Assembly: GCF_010119975.1 (NCBI RefSeq)
Contig: NZ_CP048222.1
Location: 1,943,501-2,007,500 of the forward strand
Direction: 5' to 3'
Source of the DNA: Rhodocytophaga rosea
Lineage (GTDB): Bacteria > Bacteroidota > Bacteroidia > Cytophagales > 172606-1
DNA length: 64,000 bases
Shown piece after piece: positions 35,207-44,298 of the stretch. The notes under the pieces were generated by a model, which saw only the letters and a program-made list of their open reading frames with translations, ran no database searches and was not told the DNA's origin. Each line of letters starts with the position of its first letter. Positions within the stretch are counted from its first letter, which is position 1. The position numbers and the translations under genes are program-made.

Positions 35207-35252
35207 CAATCCTTTACAGAAACAGGAACATAGCAAAGAATTATACAAGAAA

Positions 35253-35507
35253 ATGGCAAATCATAAATCCGCTTTAAAAAGAATCAGGTCAAACGAAGCC
35301 AAGCGTGTAAGAAATAAATTTCAAGCTAAAACTACCCGTAGCTACGTGAGAAGGTTGAGAGATACCAAAGATAAGGCAGAAGCACAGGAATTATTTAAGA
35401 CGGTAGCCTCCATGCTGGACAAGCTTGCCAAAAAGAATGTCATCCACAAAAACAAAGCGGCTAACAACAAATCTAAATTAGCCCGGCTGGTAAACAGTTT
35501 AGCATAG
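35253..35507 (+). CDS. rpsT: 30S ribosomal protein S20
   Basis: 84 residues starting MANHKSALKRIRSNEAKRVR, the universal S20 N-terminus, so the ATG at 35253 is chosen even though the frame is open upstream to 35088. The body is a lysine/arginine-rich helical bundle ending KKNVIHKNKAANNKSKLARLV. It binds 16S rRNA early in small-subunit assembly. It has its own promoter and terminator. Confidence 0.97.
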   Translation: MANHKSALKRIRSNEAKRVRNKFQAKTTRSYVRRLRDTKDKAEAQELFKTVASMLDKLAKKNVIHKNKAANNKSKLARLVNSLA

Positions 35508-35534
35508 TAACATATTCGGATTTTCCTTACTGAG

Positions 35535-35562
35535 CCTTGTGTACACACACAAGGTTTTTTTG
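35535..35562 (+). terminator. rho-independent terminator of rpsT
   Basis: Stem CCTTGTGT (35535-35542) / ACACAAGG (35547-35554) with a 4-base loop, followed by T7. Confidence 0.92.
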
Positions 35563-35657
35563 TTTACATACATCCCTTCCATTTGTATTAAGGATACTTA
35601 TTTAAGTAGCCAGATTTCCGGCAAAAAATACGCAACCTTTTTCAAATAGCAGGATTT

Positions 35658-36362
35658 ATGAACGTAGACAATTACCCTCACAATTTGAAGATCTTAAGCT
35701 GGGCTGAAGAAGATCGTCCGCGTGAAAAACTGATGCTAAAAGGAAAATCCGCCCTCTCCGATGCAGAGTTGATTGGCATTCTGATCGGTTCTGGTACCAT
35801 CTCCATGAGTGCAGTAGACCTTGCCAAATTAATCCTTAATAATGTAGATAATAACCTGAATGAGCTTGCCAAACTTTCCCTCCAAGACTTGAAAAAATTT
35901 AAGGGTATCGGAGAAGCAAAAGCCATTAGTATCATGAGTGCGCTTGAGCTGGGAAGGAGAAGGAGAGAAAGTGAAGGTCCAAAGAAAATTCGCATTACTT
36001 CTTCCAACGATGTATATGACCTGATGGCTCCTCACCTGCTTGATCTGATGCACGAAGAATTCTGGGTAATTTTATTGAACCGCGCTAATACCGTTATAAA
36101 AAAAGTACAGGTAAGCGCAGGGGGTGTAGCCGGAACGGTTGCCGATCCGAAGATCATTTTTAAGATCGCCTTGGAAAATCTTTCCAGTGGTATTATTCTG
36201 GTACACAACCATCCATCGGGAAACCTGATGCCCAGCCAGGCTGATAAAGATATCACCCGCCGTATGAAAGAAGCCGGCAAACTGCTGGAAATACCAGTGC
36301 TCGATCACGTGATTTTCGCAGATAAATCCTGTTTCAGTTTTGCCGATGAAGGCATCCTGTAA
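35658..36362 (+). CDS. radC: RadC family protein (UPF0758, JAMM fold)
   Basis: 234 residues. The N-terminal part has the helix-hairpin-helix-like segment ALSDAELIGILIGSGT and LKKFKGIGEAKAISIMSALELG. The C-terminal JAB1/MPN (JAMM) domain has the metalloprotease motif VHNHPSGNLMPSQAD (H-x-H, then S and D). RadC proteins are widespread; the old link to DNA repair is doubtful and the JAMM activity has no defined target. Complete length. Confidence 0.93.
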   Translation: MNVDNYPHNLKILSWAEEDRPREKLMLKGKSALSDAELIGILIGSGTISMSAVDLAKLILNNVDNNLNELAKLSLQDLKKFKGIGEAKAISIMSALELGRRRRESEGPKKIRITSSNDVYDLMAPHLLDLMHEEFWVILLNRANTVIKKVQVSAGGVAGTVADPKIIFKIALENLSSGIILVHNHPSGNLMPSQADKDITRRMKEAGKLLEIPVLDHVIFADKSCFSFADEGIL

Positions 36363-36442
36363 AATCAGTTGGGATACAAATTTGGATTTTAGGTCTTTTT
36401 CGGCTTAAATTCGGATTTCAGCAAGGCAAAATCCGAACGGTT

Positions 36443-37060
36443 ATGAAAAAAACAAATGCTATTTACTTCTACGGAATTATCGCTGCTGTTATTCTGATCC
36501 TAATATATACTTTTGCCGATACCCAGGCCAACGATAGCTACGTAGAGAAACTTACCAAATTCAGAAACGAAAAAGATGAGTTTTTCAAAAATTCTGATGA
36601 ATCGCCCCTTGTTAAAAAAGAAGGCTTCACTGAACTCAATTATTTCCCTCCCGACCTTACTTACCGCATCAAAGCAAACATTGAATTAACGCAAGATACT
36701 TCCCGGCTGAAAATCCGGATGACAGGGGGTGAAGTTGAAAATTTTATTAAGTATGGCTACGCTACTTTTAAACTGAGGGACAAAGACCATAAGCTTCTCT
36801 TATTGCTCCGAATGGATGAAGAAGGCGGCAAAGACGAGCTATTTCTGCCTTTTACCGATAAAACCAATGGCTTCGAAACATATGGCGGTGGCAGGTATCT
36901 CGATTTAGAACTCGACAATAACGAAGAACTTATTATTGATTTTAATTTTGCCTATAATCCTTTCTGTGCGTACAACGATAATTTTACCTGTCCGATACCG
37001 CCGGCAGAAAACCAGCTGGATATTGAGATAAAAGCTGGTGAGAAAGAGTTTATTAAATAA
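36443..37060 (+). CDS. DUF1684 domain-containing protein
   Basis: 205 residues with one N-terminal membrane helix (YFYGIIAAVILILIYTFA) as an anchor or uncleaved signal. The extracytoplasmic domain is DUF1684: KFRNEKDEFFKNSDESPL at the start, then GRYLDLELDNNEELIIDFNFAYNPFCAY and FTCPIPPAENQL at the end, the invariant block of the family. Function unknown; the domain is often secreted. Convergent with the GH26 gene 21 bases away. Confidence 0.88.
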   Translation: MKKTNAIYFYGIIAAVILILIYTFADTQANDSYVEKLTKFRNEKDEFFKNSDESPLVKKEGFTELNYFPPDLTYRIKANIELTQDTSRLKIRMTGGEVENFIKYGYATFKLRDKDHKLLLLLRMDEEGGKDELFLPFTDKTNGFETYGGGRYLDLELDNNEELIIDFNFAYNPFCAYNDNFTCPIPPAENQLDIEIKAGEKEFIK

Positions 37061-37081
37061 GCGCTTCTATTCCTTTTTGTT

Positions 37082-38215
37082 TTACTTATATAAATCCGGC
37101 AGGTCAGTTTCAAACAAAGTATAAGGGTCCTGATAGAACTTCATAAAATCAGGCACACTGGGATGACCAGGATAGGGTGCATAATAATGTGTAGGGCTTT
37201 TCGAATCATTCCGCCAGACCAGTACATATGCCATTTTCATTTTTTCGGCTTTCAGCGATTTTAACAAAGAATTTGTCCACCAATCCGTATCCGGAATAGA
37301 TTCTAAGCCAGTTTCAGTAAAAGCAGCCAGTTTCCCGGCTTTACGGGCATAGTCTGAAACAATTTTAAGCTTCTTTATTCCTGCCTCCAGATTGTAACTG
37401 CCATTGCGGCCAAAATCTCCGTAGTTATCCATGCCTACCATATCTACCCATTCATTGCCAGGATAGCGCTCGAGAAACTCTGCTTCCGAATTAAATTTGT
37501 TGTCAGGAGAAAATGCATACAAGAAGTTATGCACATTCAGGCTGTCTCTCAGGTATGCTACAGTAAAACGCCAAAGAGATATGAACTCTTCGCGGCTGCA
37601 ATGAGGTTTTCCCCACCAGAACCAGCCTCCATCCAGCTCATGGTAAGGACGGAAGATCATTGGCACCAGTTTTCCATCATCTCCCTTTGCTGAGTTGGCA
37701 AGTTCAGATACAGTTTGCAGGATTTTCTTGTATTGTGCATGGTGAGAACCACCCGGAATAATATGTTTTACAGCCGGTGATGAAACAGAGTCTTTCCAGT
37801 AGAAACCTGTTTGGGGTGTAACCGGATTGGTAAAATGCCAGGCAATTGTAATAACTCCGCCACGGTTGTAGGTATCCGTAATTTGTTTCCGAAGCGATTG
37901 TTTGTTATTCTCAATTTCCTCCTGGGAACGCCCGGATAATCCGCTGAAATCTATGCCAATCACCGCCGGATGAGAGCCGGTAACAGATTTAACATCTGAA
38001 CGTCCTTCCTCACCATACCAGCCATGACCATATTCAGTAGCATGCTGGTGACCAAACAAAATGTATTTTTCAGATATTTTTTGCAGATTATTGAATAAAG
38101 CAACTGTCTCTTTGGTGGCTTTCGCATCAGTTACTCCCTTTTTACCAACTGGCTCTGGCAGGGAAAAGCACGAAAATAAAGCCGTTATGATAAGTACTAT
38201 ATACAACCTGCTCAT
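37082..38215 (-). CDS. endo-beta-1,4-mannanase, glycoside hydrolase family 26
   Basis: 377 residues. A short signal ends in LFSC, so it may be a lipoprotein (C16). GH26 features: LFGHQHATEYGHGW near residue 55, the acid/base E193 in FRPYHELDGGWFWWG, and the nucleophile E301 in FTETGLES. The aromatic residues WFWWG line the -1 subsite. It should cleave mannan or galactomannan in the periplasm or at the surface. There is no SusC/SusD pair nearby, so it is outside a classical PUL. Confidence 0.93.
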   Translation of the reverse strand: MSRLYIVLIITALFSCFSLPEPVGKKGVTDAKATKETVALFNNLQKISEKYILFGHQHATEYGHGWYGEEGRSDVKSVTGSHPAVIGIDFSGLSGRSQEEIENNKQSLRKQITDTYNRGGVITIAWHFTNPVTPQTGFYWKDSVSSPAVKHIIPGGSHHAQYKKILQTVSELANSAKGDDGKLVPMIFRPYHELDGGWFWWGKPHCSREEFISLWRFTVAYLRDSLNVHNFLYAFSPDNKFNSEAEFLERYPGNEWVDMVGMDNYGDFGRNGSYNLEAGIKKLKIVSDYARKAGKLAAFTETGLESIPDTDWWTNSLLKSLKAEKMKMAYVLVWRNDSKSPTHYYAPYPGHPSVPDFMKFYQDPYTLFETDLPDLYK

Positions 38216-38251
38216 AGCTAAGGATAGTTAAAAAAATAAATTACTAAGTAA

Positions 38252-38860
38252 TTAAACACAATTAAGTATAATATTTTCATCTACTTCAAGTTTTTTAAAA
38301 TCAAGTTTAAAGTAAGTACCCAATCCTGAAAAGATGGTATAAAGTGCCTCCTTAAGCGCTTCTACAGACAGATAGTCTTCGGCTTTGAGCCAATGATATT
38401 TCACCTGCTTCCAAAATCGTTCGATCCTGTTAAGATGAGGACTATACTTAGGCAGCAAAAAGATGTATAATCCTTTCTGTTCCCATTCTTCTTTTTTGAC
38501 TTCCCATAGGCCACATGTATGCCAGGAGGCGTTGTCTAAGACTATGACAGTAAACTTGGAAATAGATGTTGAGAAGGCCTCTACACATTCAATGATAAAG
38601 TCAGCGTTTAGACTCCCACTTTTCTGATAAGTAAGCAACTCATTATTTGTACTTAACAAGCCAAATACATTTATCCTTGTACTTCTTTGGGATAAAATAG
38701 GGGCGTGTTCGCCTTTTTTGATCCATCCATAAGGTACACAAGGGGTAAGGCAAAACCCTGATTCGTCTCCAAAATATAAATCTATACTGCCTGTCTGTGC
38801 CAAATAAAGCAAAGCATGTAATCGCTTGACTTTCTGCTCATATGCTTCTTTGTTTTGCAA
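38252..38860 (-). CDS. IS630 transposase, C-terminal DDE part
   Basis: 202 residues visible from a TTG, but the frame is open further upstream and is probably joined to the first part by a -1 frameshift. It holds the DDE catalytic core: D32 (GDESGF), D109 (VIVLDNASWH) and E147 (LLPKYSPHLNRIERFW), the IS630/Tc1-mariner pattern. Its stop codon lies at the extreme left end, partly outside the inverted repeat. The fused product would be about 347 residues, the usual IS630 length. Confidence 0.9.
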   Translation of the reverse strand: MQNKEAYEQKVKRLHALLYLAQTGSIDLYFGDESGFCLTPCVPYGWIKKGEHAPILSQRSTRINVFGLLSTNNELLTYQKSGSLNADFIIECVEAFSTSISKFTVIVLDNASWHTCGLWEVKKEEWEQKGLYIFLLPKYSPHLNRIERFWKQVKYHWLKAEDYLSVEALKEALYTIFSGLGTYFKLDFKKLEVDENIILNCV

Positions 38861-39339
38861 TGGCTTTATCCATTTACGGAAACGTTTCCATCGGTAGTCA
38901 ATTTTTTTAAAAACCGCTTCAAGGTCATCTCACTCATAGCCGTGCCTAATTTAGCTTCTATCTCTCGCTTAGCTAATTTAAGTTGTTGTTTTTCTTTCTC
39001 TATGCTATTTTCCACTACTTCAACATGGGTAGCATTACTGGTAGTAAGGATGGGTTTTCTGCCTTTCCCTTTTTGGTTCTTTAACCCTACCACACCTGTT
39101 TTCTCAAAGCGATCAAACCACTTATAAATACTTAACTGACTTACTTGAAAAATGCTTGCTAACTTCTGTACTTGATAGCCTTGATTGGATAACAGTATAC
39201 ATTGGCAACGGTTACGTTCCTGATAACTTTTACTATCTTTATGAATCTTCTCTAAGTCTTGTTTTTGCTTGTCTGTAATCTTCTTGATATAACGCATAAG
39301 CAAAGATACAATTTGCCAAAATCTTATACTTAATTGTGT
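38256..39339 (-). mobile_element. IS630 family insertion sequence
   Basis: Terminal inverted repeats 38256-38277 and 39318-39339 agree at 21 of 22 bases (ACACAATTAAGTATAA-ATTTT). The 1.08-kb element holds only the two-part transposase. A TA follows the right end, but the left flank does not show a matching TA, so the target duplication is unclear. It lies between the GH26 gene and a haem-binding gene, 16 bases from the latter's stop, and disrupts neither. Confidence 0.88.
38866..39297 (-). CDS. IS630 transposase, N-terminal helix-turn-helix part
   Basis: About 143 residues from the ATG at 39297; the frame runs upstream to 39372 but that is outside the element. It carries helix-turn-helix DNA-binding segments: VQKLASIFQVSQLSIYKWFDRF and a second in LKLAKREIEAKLGTAMSEMTLKRFL. 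On the minus strand the end of the frame contains TTTTTAAAAAAATTG; a -1 slip on the A7 run (38902-38908) continues as IDYRWKRFRKWIKPLQ into the DDE frame. Without the slip it stops after about 12 unrelated residues. Confidence 0.88.
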   Translation of the reverse strand: MRYIKKITDKQKQDLEKIHKDSKSYQERNRCQCILLSNQGYQVQKLASIFQVSQLSIYKWFDRFEKTGVVGLKNQKGKGRKPILTTSNATHVEVVENSIEKEKQQLKLAKREIEAKLGTAMSEMTLKRFLKKLTTDGNVSVNG

Positions 39340-39355
39340 ACTCTTACTTATACAC

Positions 39356-39817
39356 TTATTGCTTAGGTACATTTAACCGCTGCCGTTCTGTTTTTACCCA
39401 TTCCACAATTTGTTTTACCTGCTCCTGGCTTAGTTTTGTATCTGTATGAATGAGTGTATAAGAAGGAAGAGGCATGTGTCCTTCCTGCACTTCTTCTGCC
39501 GTTTCTTCCAGCTTATGATCCATCCTTTTCAGGTCATAGGTAGAGAAATCAGAGAAGTTAAGTTCAGATTTACCTTCCTCTATATGATGGTTAAGCCATA
39601 AGCCTATGGGGTTGACTGACGCATACCAGGGATAATTGGTATGATTAGAATGGCAATCGAAACAAGAGGCCTGCAACGTAGTTTTTATATGCTCAGGTAC
39701 CTGTACATAATTGGTAAAATCCTTATTTCCACTGGCCTCTCCGTTGTTCGGGGCAGGACGGATAAACTGAATACCTACTAAAATAATAAGCAGCGCAATT
39801 AATATTTTCTTTTTCAT
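39356..39817 (-). CDS. haem-binding domain (PF14376-type) protein
   Basis: 153 residues with an N-terminal membrane helix or signal anchor (KILIALLIILVGIQFI). The domain contains a single CxxCH motif (ASCFDCHSNHTNYPWYASV) and the block IGLWLNHHIEEGKSELNFSDF, which are the marks of the Haem_bd family of periplasmic c-type cytochrome-like proteins. EGHMPLPSYTLIH supplies a candidate Met as second axial ligand. Electron donor and acceptor are unknown. Confidence 0.9.
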   Translation of the reverse strand: MKKKILIALLIILVGIQFIRPAPNNGEASGNKDFTNYVQVPEHIKTTLQASCFDCHSNHTNYPWYASVNPIGLWLNHHIEEGKSELNFSDFSTYDLKRMDHKLEETAEEVQEGHMPLPSYTLIHTDTKLSQEQVKQIVEWVKTERQRLNVPKQ

Positions 39818-39912
39818 AATTTAAATATACTTCAGAATGACGATCATTTAATGAGGCCGAACTTACAGAATTTGTATTTTAAAATGTACTATTGTATGGA
39901 TTATAAAGTATG

Positions 39913-39954
39913 GCATACAAAAAAACCGCTTTAACAAGCGGCTTTTTTGTATGC
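39913..39954 (-). terminator. terminator of the YceI gene
   Basis: 19-base arms 39913-39931 and 39936-39954 pair at 18 positions with a 4-base loop; core CCGCTT/AAGCGG. T7 on the minus strand, 20 bases past the stop at 39974. Confidence 0.88.
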
Positions 39955-39973
39955 AAACAGTGCGAGTTACAAA

Positions 39974-40636
39974 TTAACTATTTTCAGGTTTACCAGCCAC
40001 TACTTTTAGGTCAATAGTAAAATTATCATCAATAATTTTATCTGCGGCTGTTCCGATAATGGCGGCCCGGTATTTAATATCCCATTTTGTGCGGTTTACT
40101 TCGAACTTTGCAGTAGCTTCGGCCATATTTCCGTTGATTTTTACAGTAGCCGGAAAAGAAAGGGAATGTGTGATTCCTTTGATAGTCAGGTCACCAGTAA
40201 TGGTATAATTAGCTTCACCAGCTTTAGCCTTTGCAATAGGTTCTGCTTTCGTGATTTTAAAAGTAGAAGCAGGATGTTTTTCTACAGAAAAGAAATCTTC
40301 GGACTTGAGGTGAGTAGTTAGTTTTGTATTAAAATCGGCATTCGTAAGGTCGGTGTCCGTAATTGTGGTCATATCCATCACAAAAACTCCGCCCGTCAGC
40401 TTGCTGCCCTGTACCGTCATTGAGCCTTTGGAAAGCTTTACATTGCCGGTGTGTTCACCGCCTACTTTTTTTGCATTCCAGATCAGCTGGCTTTTTGCCG
40501 GATCTACTGTCAGGGTTGTGGCTTTAGCTTTTAAAGCTGTTTTCTTCCCAGGATCATTACCTGCAGTAAGTGCCGTATAGCTGAATACCAGTGTCAGTAC
40601 CCATACGGAGAGTGCGATTTTTTGAATTGTTTTCAT
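39974..40636 (-). CDS. YceI family periplasmic protein
   Basis: 220 residues. Signal peptide MKTIQKIALSVWVLTLVFSYTALTA. The YceI lipocalin-like barrel is clear: TLTVDPAKSQLIWNAKKVGGEHTGNVKLSKGSM, LKSEDFFSVEKHPASTFKITK, GDLTIKGITHSLSFPATV and NRTKWDIKY. Family members bind polyisoprenoid quinones or similar lipids in the periplasm. The role here is unknown. Monocistronic with terminator. Confidence 0.93.
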   Translation of the reverse strand: MKTIQKIALSVWVLTLVFSYTALTAGNDPGKKTALKAKATTLTVDPAKSQLIWNAKKVGGEHTGNVKLSKGSMTVQGSKLTGGVFVMDMTTITDTDLTNADFNTKLTTHLKSEDFFSVEKHPASTFKITKAEPIAKAKAGEANYTITGDLTIKGITHSLSFPATVKINGNMAEATAKFEVNRTKWDIKYRAAIIGTAADKIIDDNFTIDLKVVAGKPENS

Positions 40637-40758
40637 CGGCTAAAAGGTTAGAACTAAAAAATTAACAAAAATTAATTGTTTGGTTTTAGGGAAACGATAA
40701 AATACTGATTCTGATATAGTTTAGCCTGCTAACATTTCATTATTATTACATGCAATGT

Positions 40759-40977
40759 TTACTGGCTTACACTCTCTGTTGGCGTACCTTGCTCTAAATG
40801 GTAAAACAAATCATGCTTAATTTTCTCCAGTTGTTGCAATTCCCATTGCTCAAAAGGAAGAATACTATTCATTTTCTTCTGGAGCCGGTGTGTATGCAAG
40901 CGGCTTTTGCTGCCGTAAAGTTTACTTGCTACGTGAGTTAAATTCAAATACGGTGTATGTAGCCAAGGAATAATCAT
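40759..40977 (-). CDS. small conserved protein with helix-turn-helix-like segment
   Basis: 72 residues. The N-terminal part LNLTHVASKLYGSKSRLHTHRLQKKM looks like a compact helix-turn-helix, followed by an amphipathic helix WELQQLEKIKHDLFYHLE. I have seen similar short Bacteroidota proteins with a conserved L--VA--L-G----L---L pattern, but know no function. Located between yceI-like and the TonB-type receptor genes on the same strand. Confidence 0.6.
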   Translation of the reverse strand: MIIPWLHTPYLNLTHVASKLYGSKSRLHTHRLQKKMNSILPFEQWELQQLEKIKHDLFYHLEQGTPTESVSQ

Positions 40978-41117
40978 AAAGTTGAATAAATATAGCTCTA
41001 GAGCTGATACATAAAACGGATATGTGCCTTCTAAATTTCGTTTTAATTCATTATTGGGCTTTTACCAGGATTGATCAGAGGCAATTAACACTGCCGGCGT
41101 CTTCCTGGTATAGAAAC

Positions 41118-43964
41118 TTAATCTTTCTTAGGCGTACCAGCAGGCACCACAAGTTGTCCCTGATTAGCGGGAGTGGTTTGTGGCTTTTGCCCTGTTGGAA
41201 ATTGTTTCTGGGCAGGATTTACCTGCGTACTATCTTGCTGCTGTAATTGTGCAGGCTCTTGTTTTACACCAGTTGAATCCTGTCCTTGTCCAGGAAATTG
41301 TTGCTGATCAGGTTTTACCAGAGTACTATCTTGTTGCTGACGCTGGCCTTGTCCTTGTGGCCTTACACCCTGCGTAGGCGCCTGACCACCACCTTGTCTT
41401 TGGCCGCCACCTTGTCCGCCACCCCCTTGCATACCTCCTCCATCATTCTGTCCGCCATTATCACCGCCTTCTTTCACATCATCATTATTGATGGATCTAC
41501 TCCGCCGGCGGGAACCTCCGTCCATGCTCATTTTTCCAATGGTATAGCTGAAATTGATCTTGAAGTTCATATTCCGCATGGTATTAATGCTTTTCTGGTT
41601 AATAAGCGGCGACTCTACAGTGTTAGGCACTCTGATAGAAGTAGTAAAGAAGTTTTCTGCCCCAAAACCAATACTGCCCTTCTTCTCATTAAACTCTTTT
41701 CTGATGTTGAGACTGTATACACCAAAACCACCCTGAATACCCTGCAGATTTACCTGCCGGCCTCTGTAGAAACCAAACATTTGTAAGCCCCACCCTTTTG
41801 TAAGGCTGTAATTGGCAAAACCCCGGATGTTATATACAATACCTTCGTTATGAGCTGCGTACAGAAAATCAGCAATATTATTATCCAATACAGCATAGTA
41901 GATATCTCCACCGCCGTTCAATGAAAATTTGTTTGAGATACTCACATTGGCATTCACATTCAATCCATAGGCATTTTCACTGCCAATATTCTCATACGTA
42001 GTCTGGATTACTTCTTCCTGTCCTATTTTTGGCCTTCTGATCGATTGTATAGCGCCGGTTGTATTGCGCACGAATGCAGACATGGAAAGAGAAGTTTTCT
42101 TAATATAAGTATTATAACCTAACTCGAAATTATTGGTAAACTCAGGATCGAGTTGCGGATTCCCAAAAGACTCAAACAAAGGGTTAGGGTTCTGTACATT
42201 TGGGTTCAGGAATTGCAGGGAAGGACGCTGAATACGGCGGTTATAGGAAGCCTTCAACATATTGCCGTTTTTCAGCTTTCTGGAAATGTATACACTGGGT
42301 ACCAGAGTTCCATAAGAGGGTATTTTGATTTCTTCGCCATCACTCTGAAACTGGGCAGTAATCGTGGTATATTCATACCTGGAACCAGCTTTCAGGCTGT
42401 AGTTCTTCAAAAAGTTAAAAGTATAGGTAAAATAGCCTGCTGTTACGTTCTGATCATAATTGAATATATCTGAAGCACGGTTTGGTGTAGGAAGATATTC
42501 GCCATCAGCACCCGTAGCAGACAGATATCTGAAATTACTAGTTACCTGCCGCATAATATTTTTTCCACCCAGTTCAAGTATCTGATTTTTGGCAATCGGT
42601 GTTATATAGTCTACCTGTATCGTTGATTCCTGGTTATAGCTGTCATTCAGGTTTTTAGCACGTTCTAGTATAGAAAAACCATCCTCATCCAGCGTACTCC
42701 GGACAAAGTCGTTGGTGCGGTTGTTCCGGCTATATTGTCCCTGAATGGAGAGTTCTTGTTGCGGCTTTTTAAAGTTGTGTGTATAATTCAGATTCACATC
42801 TACGTTATTGGATAAATCTTTCGTATCTACATCCTGAAGTCTGCTGCTGAAAGTTCCGGTCTGCAACTGGGTAGATTCAGTTAATAAATTATCCTGATAG
42901 GAACGCTGGTTTCTGGTACCAAACTGTACAGAAGCACTAATATAATTTTGCTTATTAATATCATAATCCCAACCCAGCTGATAACGACCAAACAGGTTAT
43001 TGTTTCTGGTATCAGCCATCTGACGGTTTAATGAATTTTCAACCAGCGTACCATCGTTCTCATTATACTGGTAGGTTAACTGATTGTTTTCAAAGTTACC
43101 TCTCACGTTATACCCTGCCCGGCCAAACCCACCCAGCGAGAATCCCATTTTTCCTCTCCGGTAATTTCCATTTAAACCCAGGTTAGAACCACGGATACCC
43201 ACTCCGGAATTAATATTCAATGAAAAACCTTCCAGCGTATTTTTCTTGGTAATGATATTGATAATCCCTCCAGAACCTTCGGCATCATATTTAGCAGAAG
43301 GAGAAGTAATTACTTCCACCGATTTAATCATATCGGAAGGAATCTGCTTTAAGGCATCGGCTATACTGCTGGCCGCAATCGTAGATGGCCGGTTATTGAT
43401 AAGTACGGTAAGATTCTGGCTTCCCCTCAGCGAAACATTGCCATCCAGGTCTACAGATAGCATGGGTACTTTCCGCAATACATCAGTAGCATCGCCGCCT
43501 TTGTTGGTTGCATCGTTTTCGGCATTGTATACCGTGCGGTCTACCTTTTCTTCAAACAGTGTTTTCTGGGCTTCTACCGTTACTTCTTTCAATTCCTGTA
43601 CGCTCGGACTCACTTTAATCGTACCCAGATCTACGGCATCTTTTTTATCAGAAATTTTTACATTATCAACCACTTTATCCTGGTAGCCTATGAATGAGAT
43701 CACTATCTTATAAGTACCTTCTGATACTTTTAAAATAGTAAACTTACCATTATCATCAGCTACCGCCCCATCAATAGGTTTGCCGGTAGCAGGATCGGTA
43801 AGAGCGGCTGTTGCAAAGGGAACAGCTTCCTGATTGGTGGCATCTATCACTTTACCGGTAATTTTTCCTTTTCCTTTACCAGCTGCTGGTATCTGTGCCT
43901 GCACCTGATGTAAAACCAGGAATGTAATCACCAGAAGAAGCAAGTATTTTGTAAACGTTCTCAT
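41118..43964 (-). CDS. TonB-dependent-receptor-like outer-membrane protein with disordered C-terminal tail
   Basis: 948 residues. Signal peptide (TKYLLLLVITFLVLHQVQA), a carboxypeptidase-regulatory domain (about 34-115, GKVIDATNQEAVPFATAAL), then a plug domain (about 125-240, DVLRKVPMLSVDLDGNVSLRG, GSGGIINIITKKN) and a beta-barrel of the PF14905 outer-membrane type (DPEFTNNFELGYNTYIKK). After the last barrel strand (FKINFSYTIGKM, about 800) come some 130 residues rich in G, Q, R and P, including QQQDST-V-P repeats. Such CarboxypepD-reg receptors import or sense ligands; no SusD partner is adjacent. Confidence 0.9.
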   Translation of the reverse strand: MRTFTKYLLLLVITFLVLHQVQAQIPAAGKGKGKITGKVIDATNQEAVPFATAALTDPATGKPIDGAVADDNGKFTILKVSEGTYKIVISFIGYQDKVVDNVKISDKKDAVDLGTIKVSPSVQELKEVTVEAQKTLFEEKVDRTVYNAENDATNKGGDATDVLRKVPMLSVDLDGNVSLRGSQNLTVLINNRPSTIAASSIADALKQIPSDMIKSVEVITSPSAKYDAEGSGGIINIITKKNTLEGFSLNINSGVGIRGSNLGLNGNYRRGKMGFSLGGFGRAGYNVRGNFENNQLTYQYNENDGTLVENSLNRQMADTRNNNLFGRYQLGWDYDINKQNYISASVQFGTRNQRSYQDNLLTESTQLQTGTFSSRLQDVDTKDLSNNVDVNLNYTHNFKKPQQELSIQGQYSRNNRTNDFVRSTLDEDGFSILERAKNLNDSYNQESTIQVDYITPIAKNQILELGGKNIMRQVTSNFRYLSATGADGEYLPTPNRASDIFNYDQNVTAGYFTYTFNFLKNYSLKAGSRYEYTTITAQFQSDGEEIKIPSYGTLVPSVYISRKLKNGNMLKASYNRRIQRPSLQFLNPNVQNPNPLFESFGNPQLDPEFTNNFELGYNTYIKKTSLSMSAFVRNTTGAIQSIRRPKIGQEEVIQTTYENIGSENAYGLNVNANVSISNKFSLNGGGDIYYAVLDNNIADFLYAAHNEGIVYNIRGFANYSLTKGWGLQMFGFYRGRQVNLQGIQGGFGVYSLNIRKEFNEKKGSIGFGAENFFTTSIRVPNTVESPLINQKSINTMRNMNFKINFSYTIGKMSMDGGSRRRSRSINNDDVKEGGDNGGQNDGGGMQGGGGQGGGQRQGGGQAPTQGVRPQGQGQRQQQDSTLVKPDQQQFPGQGQDSTGVKQEPAQLQQQDSTQVNPAQKQFPTGQKPQTTPANQGQLVVPAGTPKKD

Positions 43965-44298
43965 ACCCAGATGAAATAATTAAATTGTATATAGTTTGTA
44001 ATTTGGTTGTATTGTTTCAGGTGGTATGACTTTAAAAACGAAGCATATTTATATGTTTGTAACCCCTGTATAGTAGTAATCACACAAAACAAATTTTTTG
44101 TTTTCAAATCCACCTATATATTATACCATCCCGCTTATTTATTCGACATTCCGGCAGATTATTCGACAAAGCCGGATGGCCGAGCGAACCCGGCCAACGG
44201 TATAACAGAAGAGCCTATTGGTATAAAAAAGAGCATAAAATCTGTAAGCTATTTCCGGATTCATTAATTTTAAAGATATTTCTCTTTTAATCAGGCTT

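Noticed and set aside
35088-35252. N-terminal extension of S20
   Set aside because: The universal MANHKSA start is at 35253, and the rpsT promoter lies inside the extension.
39298-39372. Upstream extension of the IS630 first frame
   Set aside because: It goes beyond the right inverted repeat and overlaps the neighbouring gene.
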